Assembly: GCF_003696265.1 (NCBI RefSeq)
Contig: NZ_RFFH01000005.1
Coordinates: 62,001 to 126,000 of the forward strand
Origin: Nocardia stercoris
GTDB lineage: Bacteria; Actinomycetota; Actinomycetes; Mycobacteriales; Mycobacteriaceae
DNA: 64,000 nt
Reading direction: 5' to 3'
This document shows, in pieces, positions 1-23,600 of this stretch. Under the pieces are notes generated by a model. That model worked only from the letters and a program-made list of their open reading frames with translations. It had not been told where the DNA came from and searched no databases. The translations under genes were made by a program, and so were the position numbers. Within the stretch, counting starts at the first letter, position 1, and every line of letters starts with the position of its first letter.

Positions 1-9708
<9,708 letters not shown>

Positions 9709-9734
9709 GCTGATAGAAACCAGGAGTTTCACTG

Positions 9735-12700
9735 ATGGCTGACGACGACGAACTGCGCCGGTACCTCAAGAAGACCGCGAAGGAGTTGTACGAGACCAAG
9801 CAGCGGCTGCGCACGCTCACCGATCGGATGCGGGAACCGATCGCCATTGTCGGTATGGCGTGCCGGTACCCGGGCGGCGTGCGCTCTCCCGAGCAGCTGT
9901 GGCAGTTGACCGTGGACGGCGTCGACGCCATCGGCGGCTATCCGACCGATCGTGGCTGGGACCTCGCGCGGCTGTTCGACCCGAACCCCGACGCGGCGGG
10001 CACCATCTATACGCGCGACGGGGGATTCCTCGACGATATCGGTGATTTCGATGCCGCCTTCTTCGGCATCGGCCCGCGCGAGGCGGCGGCGATGGATCCG
10101 CAGCAGCGGCTCATGCTGGAGGCTTCCTGGGAAGCCCTCGAGGACGCCGGTATCGACCCGATCTCGCTGCGTGGCAGCCGAACCGGTGTATTCGCCGGTG
10201 TCATCCACCAGCACTACGGCCCCCGAATCGGTTCGCCCGCCATCGGCGCGGAGACCGAAGGCCATGCCTACCTGGGTGTTTCGAACAGTGTCCTGGCCGG
10301 GCGCATCGCCTACACCTTCGGATTCACCGGCCCGGCGATCGCGGTCGACACCGCGTGTTCGTCCTCACTGGTCGCGATCCATCTGGCCTGCCAGGCCCTG
10401 CGCCAGGGCGATACGGACGTGGCTCTGGCCGGTGGCGTCACCGTCATGTCGGACCCGTCGCTGCTGATCGCTTTCGCTCGGCAGCGGGCATTGGCCGGCG
10501 ACGCCCGGTGCAAGGCGTTCGCGGCCGCCGCCGATGGCACCGGCTTCTCCGAGGGACTCGGAATGCTGGTGCTGGAACGACTCTCGGACGCCCAGCGCGC
10601 GGGCCACCACGTGCTGGCCGTCATTCGAGGAAGCGCGGTCAATCAGGACGGTGCGAGCAACGGCCTCACCGCCCCGAACGGACCGTCACAGGAGCGGGTC
10701 ATCGCCCAGGCACTGGCCAACGCCGGGCTGGAACCCGCCGACGTCGATGCCGTCGAGGCACACGGAACAGGCACGATGCTCGGCGATCCGATCGAGGCGG
10801 AGGCGATCATCGCCGTATACGGCGCGGGTCGCCGGGGTGAGCCGTTGCGGCTGGGCTCGCTGAAATCCAATATCGGTCACACCTCGGCCGCCGCGGGTGT
10901 CGGCGGCGTGATCAAGATGGTGCAGGCCATGCGCCACGGTGTGCTGCCGCGAACGCTGCACGTGGATGAACCCACGCCGCACGTGGATTGGTCCGCCGGC
11001 ACCGTCCGGCTACTTCAGGACAATCGCCCGTGGCCACAGGGGGAGCGGGTGCGCCGAGCGGGCGTATCCTCCTTCGGCGCCAGTGGCACCAACGCGCACC
11101 TCGTTCTCGAGGAAGCCCCCGCCGCGGTGGAGGCTGCGACCGAACCCGATACCTCGCCCCGCGTGTCGGCCGACAGCGTCGCGCTCGTGGTTTCGGCCAA
11201 GTCCGATGTCGCGCTGCGGGCGCAAGCGGATCGGTTGCGGCAGTGGCTGACCGAGCACCCCGATGTCGATGTCCACGAGGTGGCGCGTGCCCTGGTGAGC
11301 TCGCGGGCACTGCTCGATTGGCGCGGCGCGGTCACCGGGCGCAACCGCGCCGAAGTGCTCGACGGTTTGGCAGACCTGGCCGCAAACGGGCCGAACACGG
11401 TTGCGGCGAAGGCCGATTTCGGAACCACCGCGTTCTTGTTCACCGGTCAGGGTGCGCAACGCGTCGGGATGGGCGCTGATCTCTACAGCGCATATCCCGC
11501 CTTCGCCGCCGCACTGGACGATGTGTGCGCAGTGCTGGATCGGGTACTGGGACGGTCGCTGCGGGAGGTGATGTTCACCGACTCCGAGGGCTTGCTGGAC
11601 CGCACCGAATGGACTCAGCCCGCGCTGTTCGCCTTCGAAGTGGCACTGTTCCGGCTGCTGGAATCCTTCGGTGTCACACCGGATGTGCTGGTCGGTCACT
11701 CGATCGGCGAGCTGGCGGCGGCACATGTCGCCGGAGTGCTGTCGCTGCCGCACGCCTGCGCGCTCGTGGCGGCCCGCGGCCGTCTGATGGGCGCACTGCC
11801 CGAAGGCGGCGCGATGCTCGCCGTGGCAATCGATACGGCGCGCGCATCCGAACTCGTTGCGGCAGTGTCGGAACGAGTCTCGGTGGCCGCGGCGAACGGT
11901 CCCACCTCGACGGTCCTGTCCGGCGATACCGAGGCGATCGAGCGCCTGGAGCGCGAACTCACCGCGGCGGGCATCCGGACCAATCGACTACGGGTGAGCC
12001 ATGCCTTCCATTCGGCGCGGATGGCGCCGATGCTCGACAAGTTCCGCTCGGTCGCGGAGAAACTCGACTACCGGACGCCCAACCTGCCGATCGTCTCGAC
12101 CGTCACCGGAGAGCCGGCCGGCAATTCGGTGACCGATCCCGAGTACTGGGTGCAGCAGGTCCGCGCCACCGTTCGCTTCGCGCCCGCGATCGACACCCTG
12201 CGCGCCGACGGGGTACGCCGCTTCGTCGAAGTCGGCCCCGACGCGGTACTGACCGCGATGACCCGCGAATGCCTGGGCGCGGATACCGATCTCGCGGCTG
12301 CCCCGGCGACTGTGGCCCTGGGACGACGGTCGACCGATGAGGTCGGGCAGTTCGTCGCGGCCTTGGCCCACATCCAGGTCACCGGCGCGCGCGTCGACTG
12401 GCGCTCGACCTTCGCCGAGCACGGCACGGCTCCGGTCGCCTTGCCCACGTACGCTTTTCAACGTCGCCGTTACTGGCTGAACCCCGACCACGGCGCGGCC
12501 GCGGACCTGTCGGACCATCCGATCCTCACCGGAGTACTCGGATTGGCCGGTTCGGACGAGTGGCTCTTCACCGGCCGGCTGTCGACGGCGACGCATCCGT
12601 GGATCGCCGACCACCTGTCGTATGGCGTCGTGGTCCTGCCGAGCGCCACACTGATCGAGTTCCTGCTGGTCGCCGGTGGCCGAATCGGCTGCGCGGCAGT

Positions 12701-15700
12701 CGGAGAGCTCACCCTCCAGGCGCCGATCGTGCCCGGTCACAGCGATGAGATCGAGCTTCAGGTACTGGTACAGGCACCCGATGCAACCGGGCATCGCCCG
12801 TTCGAATTCTATTTCCGCACAACGACGTCCGGCGAATGGATCCACAACGCGACGGGTTCGCTCGTCACCTCCGCCGGGCACGAACCGGAAGTGCTCTCCC
12901 GACTGCGGGCGCAATCGTGGCCGCCCGCCGAGGCCCAACACCTCGACAGTGCCGGTCTACCCGCGCAGATCGCCGCGGACGCGGGACTCGAGTACGGTCC
13001 GGCGTTCCTCGGCGTGCGGCAGATATGGGAGCGAGACGACGCCGTCTTCTCCGAAATCGCCCTGAACTCGGACCTGGGCACGGCCGCAACGCATTCGGGG
13101 CGCCACACCCTGCATCCCGCGCTGCTCGACATGGTGATGCACGCCGCGTTCTCCCGGCTGATCTGGCGTGACGGCAACCCCGATCCGAACACCGGCAAAC
13201 TGCTCTTCCGCTGGGCCGGGGCCCGGTTCCATCATGCGTCGACCGCGGGTGCCAGGCCCGCCGAGATATCCGCACTCCGGGTCATCGCGGTCGCCCAGGG
13301 GCCGGAAGCGGTGGCGGTAGCGGCCGTCGACCCGGAGGGCAATCCCGTTGTCTCGGTGGACGCCGTGGTGATGCGGCCCTACGACGTCAAGGAATTCCGC
13401 GGTGCGCACGCGGCCGACGAGGCCGCGCTCTACGAGGTGCGCTGGGAGGACGATCCGAACCCGAGCACGGCGCTCGCCGGGTCCGTGCCCACCCTCGCGC
13501 TGCTCACGGATGCGGAACCAACCGGTGCGGCACTGGGTTTCGATACGCGATACGCATCGTTCGCCGATCTCGTCGCCGCCGCCGACCTTCCTCGAGCAGT
13601 GGTATGGCGTGCCGTTTCGCCCTCGGCCGCACACGATTGCGACGAACCGCAGGCGATACGCGCCCGGGTGCACTCGACCGCGGCGTTCCTGCGCTCGTGG
13701 CTCGCACAGCCACGATTGGCCGACACCCGGCTGGTAGTGGTGACCGCGGGTGGGGCCGGGCTGCCGGGGGAAACCCTCGATCCGTCGTCGGCCGCGGTTC
13801 GGGGGCTGCTGCGCAGCGCGCAGTCGGAGCATCCCGATCGGATCGTCCTGCTCGACGAGGATCCCGCCGCACCTGTGGCGAATCTCGATCGGATCGCCGC
13901 CGCGCTGGCGCTGGGTGCACCGGAGGTCGCGGTGCGTGGCACACGCGTTCTGGTTCCCAGGCTCCGGCGTGCGTCCGAGACTCCTACTGCGGCAGTCGAA
14001 CCCACCACGACGACCTTCGACGGAGCGACGGTACTGATCACCGGCGGCACCGGCGGCCTCGGTGGGCTGTTCGCTCGGCACCTGGTTGCCGAATACGGTG
14101 TGCGCGAACTGGTTCTGGCCTCACGTAGTGGCCCGGGTGCGGCGGGAGCCGCCGACCTCGTGGCGGAATTGGCCCGGCTGGGGGCGCGAGCCCGGGTCGT
14201 CGCGTGCGATGTCGCCGATCGCGAGGCGGTACGCGCCCTGCTCGACGACATCGGCTCCGCTGCGGCTCCGATCGCGGTGCTGCACACCGCCGGCGTGCTC
14301 GAGGACGGAACCGTCTCCGCGCTGACCGACGCGCACATCGACCGCGTATTCGCGCCGAAGGTCGACGGCGCTCGGCATTTGGACGAACTGACCCGGGGCC
14401 GAGACGTCCGGGCATTCGTCGTGTTCTCCTCGATCGCGGCCGTCCTCGGCACCTCGGGCCAAGCGAACTACGCCGCGGCCAACGCCGCACTGGACGCCCT
14501 GGCCCAGCGCCGCAGCGACGCCGGTCTCGCGGCGACCTCGTTGGCGTGGGGTCCGTGGAACCAGTCCAGCGGTATGACCGGCGGACTGGATCGTGGTGCG
14601 CTGGTGCGCTGGGAACGGATGGGGCTGAGTCCACTCACCGACGCCGACGGCCTCCGCCTGTTCGACGAAGCAGTCGCACACGGCTCGGCGCGACTGTCGC
14701 CGATCCGGTTCGATGCCGGTGCACTGCGCACCGGTGACCAGTCCGAAGTGCCCGAGGTCCTGCGCGGATTCCTCCCGCGCCGGGCGCGTGCCGCCACGCC
14801 GGCCGCCGTCGGTGCGGCCGGGACGCTCGGTGCCCGCCTGGCCGAAATGCCCGCGGCACGGCGCGGCGACGTGGTGCTGGAGACCGTCCTGTCCGAAGCC
14901 GCGGCGGTACTCGGTCACGATTCCGCGGCCGACATTCGGCCGGATCAGCGTTTCGACGAGATCGGTTTCGATTCGCTCGGCGGCGTGGAGTTCCGCAACC
15001 GGCTGGGGAAGGCCACCGGGCTGCAACTGCCGTCGACGCTGGTATTCGATCATCCGACCCCGGCGGCGGTGGCGAAGCTGCTGCTGTCCCGCGTCGAGCC
15101 GGCGACGGGCGCACCGGTCGCGAAGACGACCCGGCGCGTGCGGGCCGACGAACCGATCGCCATCGTCGGCATGGCGTGCCGGTTCCCCGGCGGCGTCGAA
15201 TCACCTGACGAGTTATGGGATCTCGTCGCCGCCGGGATCGACGCGACCGGCGATTTCCCGACCGATCGGGGATGGGATCTGGAACGGCTGTTCGACGCGG
15301 ATCCGGACAAGCCCGGGACCGTCTACGCGCGGCGCGCCGGATTCCTCGACAACGCGGGTGATTTCGATCCGGGATTCTTCGGGATCAGTCCCCGGGAGGC
15401 GTCCGCGATGGACCCGCAGCAGCGCCTGCTGCTCGAAACGTCCTGGGAGGCACTCGAAGACGCCGGTATCGACCCACACTCGCTGCGGGGCACCGATACC
15501 GGGGTGTTCGTCGGGGCGGGCGCATCCGGCTACGTCGACCTGGTGGGCGGTGATCTGGAGGGCTATCGGCTCACCGGCACCACCAGCAGCGTGATGTCGG
15601 GGCGGGTGGCGTACGCGCTGGGGTTGGAGGGTCCGACGCTCACCGTGGACACCGCCTGCTCCTCCTCGCTGGTCTCGCTGCACCTGGCCACTCAGGCGCT

Positions 15701-18700
15701 GCGCAACGGGGAGACCTCCCTCGCGCTGGCCAGTGGCGTGACGGTCGCGGCCAGCCCGTATCTGTCCGTCGATTTCGCACGGCAGCGCGGACTGTCGCCG
15801 GACGGCCGGTGCAAGGCGTTCTCCGCGGCGGCCGACGGCGTCGCCTTCTCCGAGGGCGCCGGGGTGCTGGTGCTCGAGCTGCTCTCCGACGCGCAACGCC
15901 TGGGGCACCACGTTCTCGCCCTCGTGCGTGGCACGGCGATCAACTCCGACGGGGCGAGCAACGGCCTGACCGCGCCGAACGGCCCGTCCCAGGAACGCGT
16001 GATCACCGCGGCGCTGGCGAATGCCGGCCTGTCGCCGTCGGACATCGACGCGGTCGAAGCGCACGGCACCGGCACCACGCTGGGTGATCCGATCGAGGCG
16101 CAGGCGCTGATGGCGGTCTACGGGCGCGACCGCGCGCAACGCCCGCTGTGGATCGGCTCGCTCAAGTCGAATATCGGCCACACCGTGGCCGCCGCGGGTG
16201 TGGGCGGCGTGATCAAGATGGTGCAGGCGTTGCGGCACGAAACTCTGCCCAGGACATTGCATGTCGACGAACCGAGCCCGCACGTGGACTGGTCTGCCGC
16301 AGACGTCGCGCTGCTGACCGAGCCGCACCCGTGGCCGGCCGGTGACCGGCCGCGTCGCGCGGGCGTGTCGTCGTTCGGTGTCAGCGGCACCAACGCGCAC
16401 GCCATCCTCGAAGAGTCCCCCCAGCCGGTGATCGCGGCGCGAGCCGGAGGCCATCCGCTCGGTACGGTGCCCTGGCTGGTGTCGGCCAAGAACGACACCG
16501 CGCTTCGGGCGCAGGCGGCGAAGCTCCAGCGGTGGCTGCTCGGCCACCCCGACACCGATCCGGCACAGGTCGCGCACGCGCTCGCCACCACCCGCGCCCA
16601 GCACGAGGCGCGGGCGGCGGTCCTGGGCGCCGATCGCGACGAACTGCTCGCCCGACTGGCGCAACTGGCTGCCGGATTCGTGACCGCCGGAGTCGTTTCC
16701 GGCACCGTGGGCGCCGGGAAAACCGCCTTCCTGTGCACCGGCCAGGGCGCGCAGCGGGTCGGGATGGGTGCGGGACTCGCCGCGGCCTTCCCGGTATTCG
16801 CCGCCGCGCTCGACGAGGTGTGCGCGCGGTTCGATCCGCTGCTCGAATGTTCGCTGCGGCAAGTAATGTTCACCGGCCGGCTGCGCGACAACGGTGAAAT
16901 TGCCACGGCAACAGCGATTCTCGATCGCACCCGGTTCACCCAGCCCGCGTTGTTCGCGTTCGAGGTGGCGCTGTACCGGCTGCTGGAGTCCTTCGGCGTG
17001 ACACCCGATGTTCTCGTGGGCCATTCGATCGGGGAACTGACCGCGGCGTACCTGGCCGGCGTCTGGTCCCTGGAGGATGCCTGCGAGCTGGTCGCGGCCC
17101 GCGGCCGTCTGATGGAGGCATTGCCCGAGGGCGGTGCGATGCTCGCGGTCACCGCACCCGAGGACGAGGTCGTCGCCGCGATCGCCGAATACCGTGATCG
17201 GATCTCGATCGCGGCGGTGAACGCACCAGCCGCCGTGGTCGTCTCCGGTGACGCCGACGCCGTCGACGCCCTCGACCGGCAGTTCACCGAGCGGGGCCGC
17301 AGGACCAACCGGCTGCGGGTGTCACACGCCTTCCATTCGCACCTGATGGCGCCCATGCTGGGCGAGTTCGAGACCGTCGCCGCCGCGGCCACTTTCAGCC
17401 CCCCGCGGATTCCCTTGGTATCCGCTGTCTCCGGCGAGATCGCCGGTGACGAGATCCTGAAGCCGGATTACTGGGTGGCGCAGGTGCGCGGCGCGGTGCG
17501 TTACGCACCCGGTATCCAGACGCTGGTGGCCTCGGGCGTGCGCCGCTTTCTCGAAATCGGGCCGGACGCGGTGCTGGCGGCGATGACCCGGCAGACCCTG
17601 CCCACCGAGATCGAGTCGCGTGCGGTGGTCGCGGCGGCGGCTCGCCGGGACCACGACGAGGTCGAGCAATTCGTGACGATGCTCGCCCAGGCACACACCG
17701 CGGGCGTGACCGTCGACTGGACGCCGTTGTTCGGCGACCGCCCGGCGCCACGAATCACCCTGCCCACCTATGCCTTCCAACGCCAGCGCTATTGGCTCGA
17801 ACCCGGCCTCGGGGAGCGGCGGTCCGACGCCCGCGAACACCCCCTGCTCACCGACGTGGTGCGGGTGGCCGATCGGGACGAGTGGATGTTCACGGGTCGA
17901 TTCTCGCTGCGCACGCACCCGTGGATCACCGACCACACCACCTACGGTGTGGTGGTCGTCCCCAGTGCCGCGCTGATGGAGATGCTGCTGGTCGCCGGTC
18001 GGCGCATCGGCTGCGAGGTCGTGGACGAACTCATCCTCGAACGGCCTGTTCTGCCGCCGGCGGACGAGGAGGTCGAACTCCAAGTGCTGGTGCGGGAACC
18101 GGATGCTGCGGGACGCCGGTCCTTCACGTTCCACTACCGCGTGCCCGACGGCGAGTGGGCGCGAAACGCCAGTGGCATGCTGAGCGGGCGACAGCCGATC
18201 GACCTCGGCCTGATGGCGACGCTGCGCAGTACGCCGTGGCCGCCGGTCGGCGCCGAACCGGTTGATACCGAGTGGATTCCGAGCCATGCGACGCGGGTCG
18301 CCGGGCTGGCATACGGTCCTTCGTTCCGCGGAATCGGCGCCGCCTGGCACCGCGACGACACGGCGTTCTCCGAGATCACCCTGAACCCGGAGGTGCCCGG
18401 CGACGGGTTCCAGCTGCATCCGGGCCTGTTCGACATGGTGATGCACGCCGGGCTCGTCAGTTTGGTCTGGTCGGATCTCGACAGCAACCCGGCCGAGGGC
18501 AAACTGCTGTTCCGCTGGGGTGCAACGCAATTCCACACGAATGCGCCGGTCACCTCGATGCGGGTGATGGCTGTGCGGCGTACCAGCGAGGCGATCGCCG
18601 TGGTGGCCGTGGACCAAGCCGGCAACCCGGTGGTGTCCATCGACGAGGTCGTCATGCGTTCCTACGACGTCGACCAGTTCCGCGCGACGCTGTCGGGAGG

Positions 18701-20606
18701 AGGCGCGGGCCGGTACGGGCTGCGTTGGGCGCCGGTCGAAATACCAGAGGCACACGCGCCGATCGGGACCGCGGCCGTGCTCGGGGCGGCGGTCGTGACC
18801 GGAATCGAGCAGCGGCATCCGGATCTGGCGGCACTGGCCGCCACCCCGACCGTTCCGGACGTCGTGGTCTGGACCGAAGCCGCTGGTCTGCCGGATGCTT
18901 CCCGGCCGTCCGCGCGCGCTCGCGTCCACGCCGCATGGGATCTGGTCCGGGGCTGGCTGACCGACGAACGGTTCGGACGGTCGCGGTTGGTTGTCGTGAC
19001 CGAAGGCGCGGCGACAATGCCCGATTCCCGGCCGGATCCGGCGGCGGCCGCCGTCTCGGGAATGATCCGCAGCGCTCAGGCCGAGTATCCGGATCGAATC
19101 GTGCTGCTCGACGTGGACGAATCCGTTGGCATGCAACGACTTTCGGCCGATCTGATCGGAGCCGCGATCGGGGCCGGCGAGCCACAGGTGGCGGTGCGGG
19201 ACGACAGCGTCCTGGCACCGCGGCTGGAGCCGGTGACATCCGCTGCGGGTGAACCGATCTCATTCGGCACCGGAACCGTTCTGATCACCGGCGGAACCGG
19301 GGGATTGGGTGCGCTGCTGGCCCGCCACCTCGTCACCGCGCACGGTGTCGATCGGCTGCTGCTGGTCTCGCGGCGCGGTGAACGTGCCGACGGCGCGACG
19401 GAACTCGCGGCGGAACTGTCCGGATACGGCGCGCACGTGCGCATCGCCGCCTGCGATGTCAGCGACCGCGACGCCGTGGCGGAACTGCTGGCGGACCTGC
19501 CGGACGAGCACCCGCTCACCGGCGTCGTGCACGCCGCCGGTGTGCTCGCGGACGGCACCTTCGACAGCCTCACGACCGACCGGATCGACCAGGTATTCAC
19601 TCCGAAGGCCGAGGCGGCGTGGCACCTGCACGAGCTCACCCGGCAGCTGAACCTGTCGGCGTTCGTCATGTTCTCCTCGATCGCGGGCATGATCGGTTCG
19701 GCCGGGCAGGCGAATTACGTTGCCGCCAACGGCTTCCTGGACGCCCTCGCGCTGCGCCGCCGGGCCGACGGGCTGCCGGGGCTCGCGCTCGCCTGGGGTC
19801 CGTGGCGACCGGACTTCGGCATGACCGGCACCTTGGATCACGCCGCAACGAGCCGATTGGACCGGCTGGGCCTGGCGCCGCTGGACCAGGAAGACGGCCT
19901 GCGGCTGTTCGACGAATCGCTGACCACGGCGGAGCCGGTGCCGGCACTGCTGTATCTCGACACCGACAAGCTGCGCGTCGAAGCACACGCCGGGTCGGTT
20001 CCGGCGGTGCTGCGCGGATTCGTTCGCGCGGGGGGCCGGACGGCCACCACGATGAGTGACGGGCCCTCGCTCGGGGAGCGGCTGCACGGGGTGCCGGAAG
20101 CGAAGCGGCGCGCAGTCGTGCTGGACCTGGTGCGCGAACACGCGGCCACGGTGCTGGGTTACGAGTCGCTCGACGACATCGGTCCCGATCGCGGCTTCGA
20201 CGAACTGGGCTTCGATTCCCTCGGCGGCGTGGAGTTCCGCAACCGGCTGTCGAAGCTGACGGGGCTGTCGCTGCCCTCGACCCTGGTGTTCGACTACCCC
20301 ACCGCGGCAGATCTGGCGGGCTACCTGCTCGAGCAGGCCCTGGCGGAGACACCCGCGCCGACGGTGGCACCCGCGCCGTCGGCCGCGGCGGTGCCGCCCG
20401 ACGTCGCACAGCTCGAGGCCATGGTCGAGCGGATCATCGCCGACAGCGGCGACACCGAGGAGACCCGCGCGGCGCTGCGGGGCATCACCGACCGGTTGCA
20501 CGCCCATCTGGGTGACGCCTGGTCCGACAGCGGCTACGACGACCTCGAAGCCCATTCCGACGATGAACTGTTCAACCTGATCGACGAGGAGTTCGGCCCA
20601 GCATGA
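9735..20606 (+). CDS. Modular type I polyketide synthase B: two KS-AT-DH-KR-ACP modules
   Basis: 3623 residues. The ATG follows AGGAG at 9722-9726 with 8-nt spacing, 26 bp after gene A. The N-terminus ([19 protein letters not shown]) is a coiled-coil docking helix. Module 1: KS ~34-460 (Cys208), AT (HAFH 756-759, malonyl), DH (His960 in [10 protein letters not shown]), KR ~1432-1619 with LED, ACP Ser1747. Module 2: KS ~1806-2230 (Cys1975), AT (HAFH 2531-2534), DH (His2734 in [10 protein letters not shown]), KR ~3180-3365 with LAD, ACP Ser3495. Both KRs keep the catalytic Tyr in GQANYxAAN. Each module should add a malonyl unit and leave a double bond, giving the first two of six conjugated alkenes. 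Both DH domains resemble the first DH of gene A (P-S-A after the His motif and a KLLFRW segment) more than those of genes C and D. The C-terminal [12 protein letters not shown] is a class 1a docking tail. Confidence 0.98.
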   Translation: MADDDELRRYLKKTAKELYETKQRLRTLTDRMREPIAIVGMACRYPGGVRSPEQLWQLTVDGVDAIGGYPTDRGWDLARLFDPNPDAAGTIYTRDGGFLDDIGDFDAAFFGIGPREAAAMDPQQRLMLEASWEALEDAGIDPISLRGSRTGVFAGVIHQHYGPRIGSPAIGAETEGHAYLGVSNSVLAGRIAYTFGFTGPAIAVDTACSSSLVAIHLACQALRQGDTDVALAGGVTVMSDPSLLIAFARQRALAGDARCKAFAAAADGTGFSEGLGMLVLERLSDAQRAGHHVLAVIRGSAVNQDGASNGLTAPNGPSQERVIAQALANAGLEPADVDAVEAHGTGTMLGDPIEAEAIIAVYGAGRRGEPLRLGSLKSNIGHTSAAAGVGGVIKMVQAMRHGVLPRTLHVDEPTPHVDWSAGTVRLLQDNRPWPQGERVRRAGVSSFGASGTNAHLVLEEAPAAVEAATEPDTSPRVSADSVALVVSAKSDVALRAQADRLRQWLTEHPDVDVHEVARALVSSRALLDWRGAVTGRNRAEVLDGLADLAANGPNTVAAKADFGTTAFLFTGQGAQRVGMGADLYSAYPAFAAALDDVCAVLDRVLGRSLREVMFTDSEGLLDRTEWTQPALFAFEVALFRLLESFGVTPDVLVGHSIGELAAAHVAGVLSLPHACALVAARGRLMGALPEGGAMLAVAIDTARASELVAAVSERVSVAAANGPTSTVLSGDTEAIERLERELTAAGIRTNRLRVSHAFHSARMAPMLDKFRSVAEKLDYRTPNLPIVSTVTGEPAGNSVTDPEYWVQQVRATVRFAPAIDTLRADGVRRFVEVGPDAVLTAMTRECLGADTDLAAAPATVALGRRSTDEVGQFVAALAHIQVTGARVDWRSTFAEHGTAPVALPTYAFQRRRYWLNPDHGAAADLSDHPILTGVLGLAGSDEWLFTGRLSTATHPWIADHLSYGVVVLPSATLIEFLLVAGGRIGCAAVGELTLQAPIVPGHSDEIELQVLVQAPDATGHRPFEFYFRTTTSGEWIHNATGSLVTSAGHEPEVLSRLRAQSWPPAEAQHLDSAGLPAQIAADAGLEYGPAFLGVRQIWERDDAVFSEIALNSDLGTAATHSGRHTLHPALLDMVMHAAFSRLIWRDGNPDPNTGKLLFRWAGARFHHASTAGARPAEISALRVIAVAQGPEAVAVAAVDPEGNPVVSVDAVVMRPYDVKEFRGAHAADEAALYEVRWEDDPNPSTALAGSVPTLALLTDAEPTGAALGFDTRYASFADLVAAADLPRAVVWRAVSPSAAHDCDEPQAIRARVHSTAAFLRSWLAQPRLADTRLVVVTAGGAGLPGETLDPSSAAVRGLLRSAQSEHPDRIVLLDEDPAAPVANLDRIAAALALGAPEVAVRGTRVLVPRLRRASETPTAAVEPTTTTFDGATVLITGGTGGLGGLFARHLVAEYGVRELVLASRSGPGAAGAADLVAELARLGARARVVACDVADREAVRALLDDIGSAAAPIAVLHTAGVLEDGTVSALTDAHIDRVFAPKVDGARHLDELTRGRDVRAFVVFSSIAAVLGTSGQANYAAANAALDALAQRRSDAGLAATSLAWGPWNQSSGMTGGLDRGALVRWERMGLSPLTDADGLRLFDEAVAHGSARLSPIRFDAGALRTGDQSEVPEVLRGFLPRRARAATPAAVGAAGTLGARLAEMPAARRGDVVLETVLSEAAAVLGHDSAADIRPDQRFDEIGFDSLGGVEFRNRLGKATGLQLPSTLVFDHPTPAAVAKLLLSRVEPATGAPVAKTTRRVRADEPIAIVGMACRFPGGVESPDELWDLVAAGIDATGDFPTDRGWDLERLFDADPDKPGTVYARRAGFLDNAGDFDPGFFGISPREASAMDPQQRLLLETSWEALEDAGIDPHSLRGTDTGVFVGAGASGYVDLVGGDLEGYRLTGTTSSVMSGRVAYALGLEGPTLTVDTACSSSLVSLHLATQALRNGETSLALASGVTVAASPYLSVDFARQRGLSPDGRCKAFSAAADGVAFSEGAGVLVLELLSDAQRLGHHVLALVRGTAINSDGASNGLTAPNGPSQERVITAALANAGLSPSDIDAVEAHGTGTTLGDPIEAQALMAVYGRDRAQRPLWIGSLKSNIGHTVAAAGVGGVIKMVQALRHETLPRTLHVDEPSPHVDWSAADVALLTEPHPWPAGDRPRRAGVSSFGVSGTNAHAILEESPQPVIAARAGGHPLGTVPWLVSAKNDTALRAQAAKLQRWLLGHPDTDPAQVAHALATTRAQHEARAAVLGADRDELLARLAQLAAGFVTAGVVSGTVGAGKTAFLCTGQGAQRVGMGAGLAAAFPVFAAALDEVCARFDPLLECSLRQVMFTGRLRDNGEIATATAILDRTRFTQPALFAFEVALYRLLESFGVTPDVLVGHSIGELTAAYLAGVWSLEDACELVAARGRLMEALPEGGAMLAVTAPEDEVVAAIAEYRDRISIAAVNAPAAVVVSGDADAVDALDRQFTERGRRTNRLRVSHAFHSHLMAPMLGEFETVAAAATFSPPRIPLVSAVSGEIAGDEILKPDYWVAQVRGAVRYAPGIQTLVASGVRRFLEIGPDAVLAAMTRQTLPTEIESRAVVAAAARRDHDEVEQFVTMLAQAHTAGVTVDWTPLFGDRPAPRITLPTYAFQRQRYWLEPGLGERRSDAREHPLLTDVVRVADRDEWMFTGRFSLRTHPWITDHTTYGVVVVPSAALMEMLLVAGRRIGCEVVDELILERPVLPPADEEVELQVLVREPDAAGRRSFTFHYRVPDGEWARNASGMLSGRQPIDLGLMATLRSTPWPPVGAEPVDTEWIPSHATRVAGLAYGPSFRGIGAAWHRDDTAFSEITLNPEVPGDGFQLHPGLFDMVMHAGLVSLVWSDLDSNPAEGKLLFRWGATQFHTNAPVTSMRVMAVRRTSEAIAVVAVDQAGNPVVSIDEVVMRSYDVDQFRATLSGGGAGRYGLRWAPVEIPEAHAPIGTAAVLGAAVVTGIEQRHPDLAALAATPTVPDVVVWTEAAGLPDASRPSARARVHAAWDLVRGWLTDERFGRSRLVVVTEGAATMPDSRPDPAAAAVSGMIRSAQAEYPDRIVLLDVDESVGMQRLSADLIGAAIGAGEPQVAVRDDSVLAPRLEPVTSAAGEPISFGTGTVLITGGTGGLGALLARHLVTAHGVDRLLLVSRRGERADGATELAAELSGYGAHVRIAACDVSDRDAVAELLADLPDEHPLTGVVHAAGVLADGTFDSLTTDRIDQVFTPKAEAAWHLHELTRQLNLSAFVMFSSIAGMIGSAGQANYVAANGFLDALALRRRADGLPGLALAWGPWRPDFGMTGTLDHAATSRLDRLGLAPLDQEDGLRLFDESLTTAEPVPALLYLDTDKLRVEAHAGSVPAVLRGFVRAGGRTATTMSDGPSLGERLHGVPEAKRRAVVLDLVREHAATVLGYESLDDIGPDRGFDELGFDSLGGVEFRNRLSKLTGLSLPSTLVFDYPTAADLAGYLLEQALAETPAPTVAPAPSAAAVPPDVAQLEAMVERIIADSGDTEETRAALRGITDRLHAHLGDAWSDSGYDDLEAHSDDELFNLIDEEFGPA

Positions 20607-23600
20607 CCAATCCGAGCAGCAACGAGGAACGCCTCAGCCGGTATCTGCGGAAGGTCACCGGGGATCTCCGCACGGCCAACAAGCGAATCCAGCAGCTGGA
20701 GGAACAGGCCGGGGAGCCGCTCGCGATCATCGGCATGAGCTGCCGGTACCCGGGCGGGGCAGACACTCCGGACCGGCTGTGGGACTTGGTCGCCGCCGGA
20801 ACCGACGCGATCGGCCCGTTCCCCACCGACCGCGGCTGGGATCTCGAGCGGCTGTTCGACACGGACCCGGACGTGCCCGGGACCGTCTACGCCCGCGAGG
20901 GCGGATTCCTGCATGCGGCAGCCGATTTCGACGCGGGGTTCTTCGGTCTCGGCCCCCGCACGGCGGAGGCGATGGATCCGCAGCAGCGGCTGTTCCTCGA
21001 AGCGTCCTGGGAGGCTTTGGAAGACGCGGGCATCGATCCGGTGTCGTTGCGCGACAGCGATACCGGTGTCTACGCGGGCGTGATCCACTTCGACTACGGC
21101 CGTCGCGTGGGCGCGCCCGGTCACAGCGCGGAATCCGAAGGCAATGCCCACCCGGGTGTTTCGGCCAGCATCTTGTCCGGGCGGGTGTCGTTCAGCCTCG
21201 GTTTCAAGGGTCCGGCGCTGTCGGTGGATACCGCATGCTCGTCGTCGCTGGTCGCCCTGCATCTTGCCGGGCAGGCCCTGCGCCGGGGTGAAATTTCGCT
21301 CGCCCTGGTCGGCGGTGTCACCGTGATGTCGGATCCCGCTCAGCTCATCAGCTTCGCCAGGCAGCGCGCGCTGTCCCCCGACGGCCGATGCCGGGCGTTC
21401 GGGGCGGCGGCCGACGGGACCGGATTCTCCGACGGTCTCGGCATCCTCGTGGTCGAGCGTCTCTCCGACGCGCGCCGCCACGGCCATCCGATCCTCGCGG
21501 TAGTGCGCGGCAGCGCGGTGAACCAGGACGGGACCAGCAGCCGGCTGACCGCGCCGAACGGCCCCGCGCAGGAGAAGGTGATCACGCAGGCCCTCGCCGA
21601 TGCCGGTCTGACCCCGGCCGATATCGACGCGGTCGAGGCGCACGGCACCGGCACCCAGCTCGGCGATCCGATCGAGGCGCGAGCGTTGATCGCCACCTAC
21701 GGTCGCGATCGCGTCGGCGAACCGTTGCGGATCGGATCGCTCAAATCGAATATCGGGCACACCTCCGCCGCGGCCGGCGTCGGTGGCGTGATCAAGATGG
21801 TGCAGGCGCTGCGGCACGAAACCCTGCCCGCCACACTGCATGTCGACACCCCGACACCGCATGTGGACTGGTCCGCGGGATCCGTGCGGCTGCTGACCTC
21901 GGCCGAGCCGTGGGCCGCGGGTGAGCGGGTGCGCCGCGCCGGTGTGTCGTCCTTCGGCGCCAGCGGCACCAATGTTCACGTGATCTTGGAAGAGGCGCCC
22001 GCTCCGGTGGAGCCCACGGCCGCTGGGGCGGACGAACCGGATGCGGGCGTCGCGGCGGTGACGTCCGAGATCGCCGTGTTGCCGCTGTCCGCGAAGACCG
22101 AGGACGGAGTGCGCGCGCAGGCGGCCAAACTACTGGACTGGGTGCGCGAACGTCCCGGCCTGACGGTCGGTGACCTCGGCTATTCGCTGGTCACGGGCCG
22201 CTCCCGGTTGGAGTGGCGGGCCGCTGTGGTGGCAGCCGATCGGGACGCCATGCTCGCCGGACTGACCGAGCTCGCGGAGCACGGATCGGCGGGTGACGGC
22301 GTCACAGGCCGGGCGGTGACGCGCCAGACCGCCTTCCTGTGTACCGGACAGGGCGCCCAGCGCGCCGGCATGGGTCGCGAACTGTACGAAGCGTTTCCGG
22401 TGTTCGCGGCCGCGCTGGACGAGCTCTGCGCGCAGTTCGACCCGCTGCTCGGCGTTTCCCTGCGGCAGCTGATGTTCACCGGCCGCGCGGCCGGTGACGG
22501 TCCCGACGATGCGGAGACGCTGCATCGGACCGAGTTCACCCAGCCCGCGCTGTTCGCGTACGAAGTCGCGCTGTACCGGCTCCTCGAATCCTTCGGAGTG
22601 ACACCGGATGCGCTGCTCGGGCATTCGATCGGCGAGCTGGCCGCCGCCTACCTCGCCGGTGTGTGGTCGCTGCCCGACGCGTGCCGCCTGGTCGCGGCCC
22701 GCGGCCGGCTCATGGGGCGGCTGCCCGCCGGGGGCGCGATGCTAGCGATAGCGGCGAGCGAGGACGAGGTCCGCGCGCTGCTCGCGAACGAGGCGGGGCG
22801 ATTGGCGATCGCCGCCGTGAATTCGCCTGTGGCCGTGGTCGTCTCGGGCGACGAAGCGGCGGTGACGGCGCTCGCGCAGCGGTGCGTGGAGCGCGGCCGG
22901 CAGACCTCGCGGCTGCGGGTGTCGCACGCTTTCCATTCCCACCTGATGGATCCGATGCTGGCCGAATTCGCCGCCGTCGCAGGGTCAGTGACCTACCAGC
23001 GACCGAAGGTTCCACTGGTATCGAACCTTTCCGGCCGGATGGCCGGCGACGAGATGCTCGAGCCCGCCTACTGGGTCCGCCACGTTCGGGAGGCCGTCCG
23101 GTTCGCGCACGGCGTGGACACCCTGGTGGCTTCGGGCATCCGCCGGTTCCTCGAGATCGGCCCCGATGCGGCACTGACCGCGATGACCAGGCAGTGCCTC
23201 CCGGAGGATGTCGAATCACAGGCGGCGGTGCTCGCCGGAGCCCGCCGCGGGCGGGGCGAGGTCGAGCAGTTCGTGACCTGCCTCGCGCACGCGTATGCCG
23301 TCGGTACCGAGGTGACGTGGACGGCGCTGTTCGCGGGGCGCCCGGTCGCGCGAGTCCCGTTGCCCACCTATGCGTTCCAGCGTCGACGCTATTGGATCGA
23401 CCCGGTCGGCGGTAACGCCGGAGTCGAAGCCGCGGGTCTGGGTGCGGTCCAGCATCCGCTGCTGGGCGCTGTGGTGTCGGCACCGGAATCGGGCACGGTC
23501 CTGTTGACCGGGCGGCTGTCGCTCGCGACCCAGCCGTGGCTCGCCGATCATGTGATCGGCGGCGTGGCACTGTTGCCGGGCACCGGTTTCGCGGAGCTGG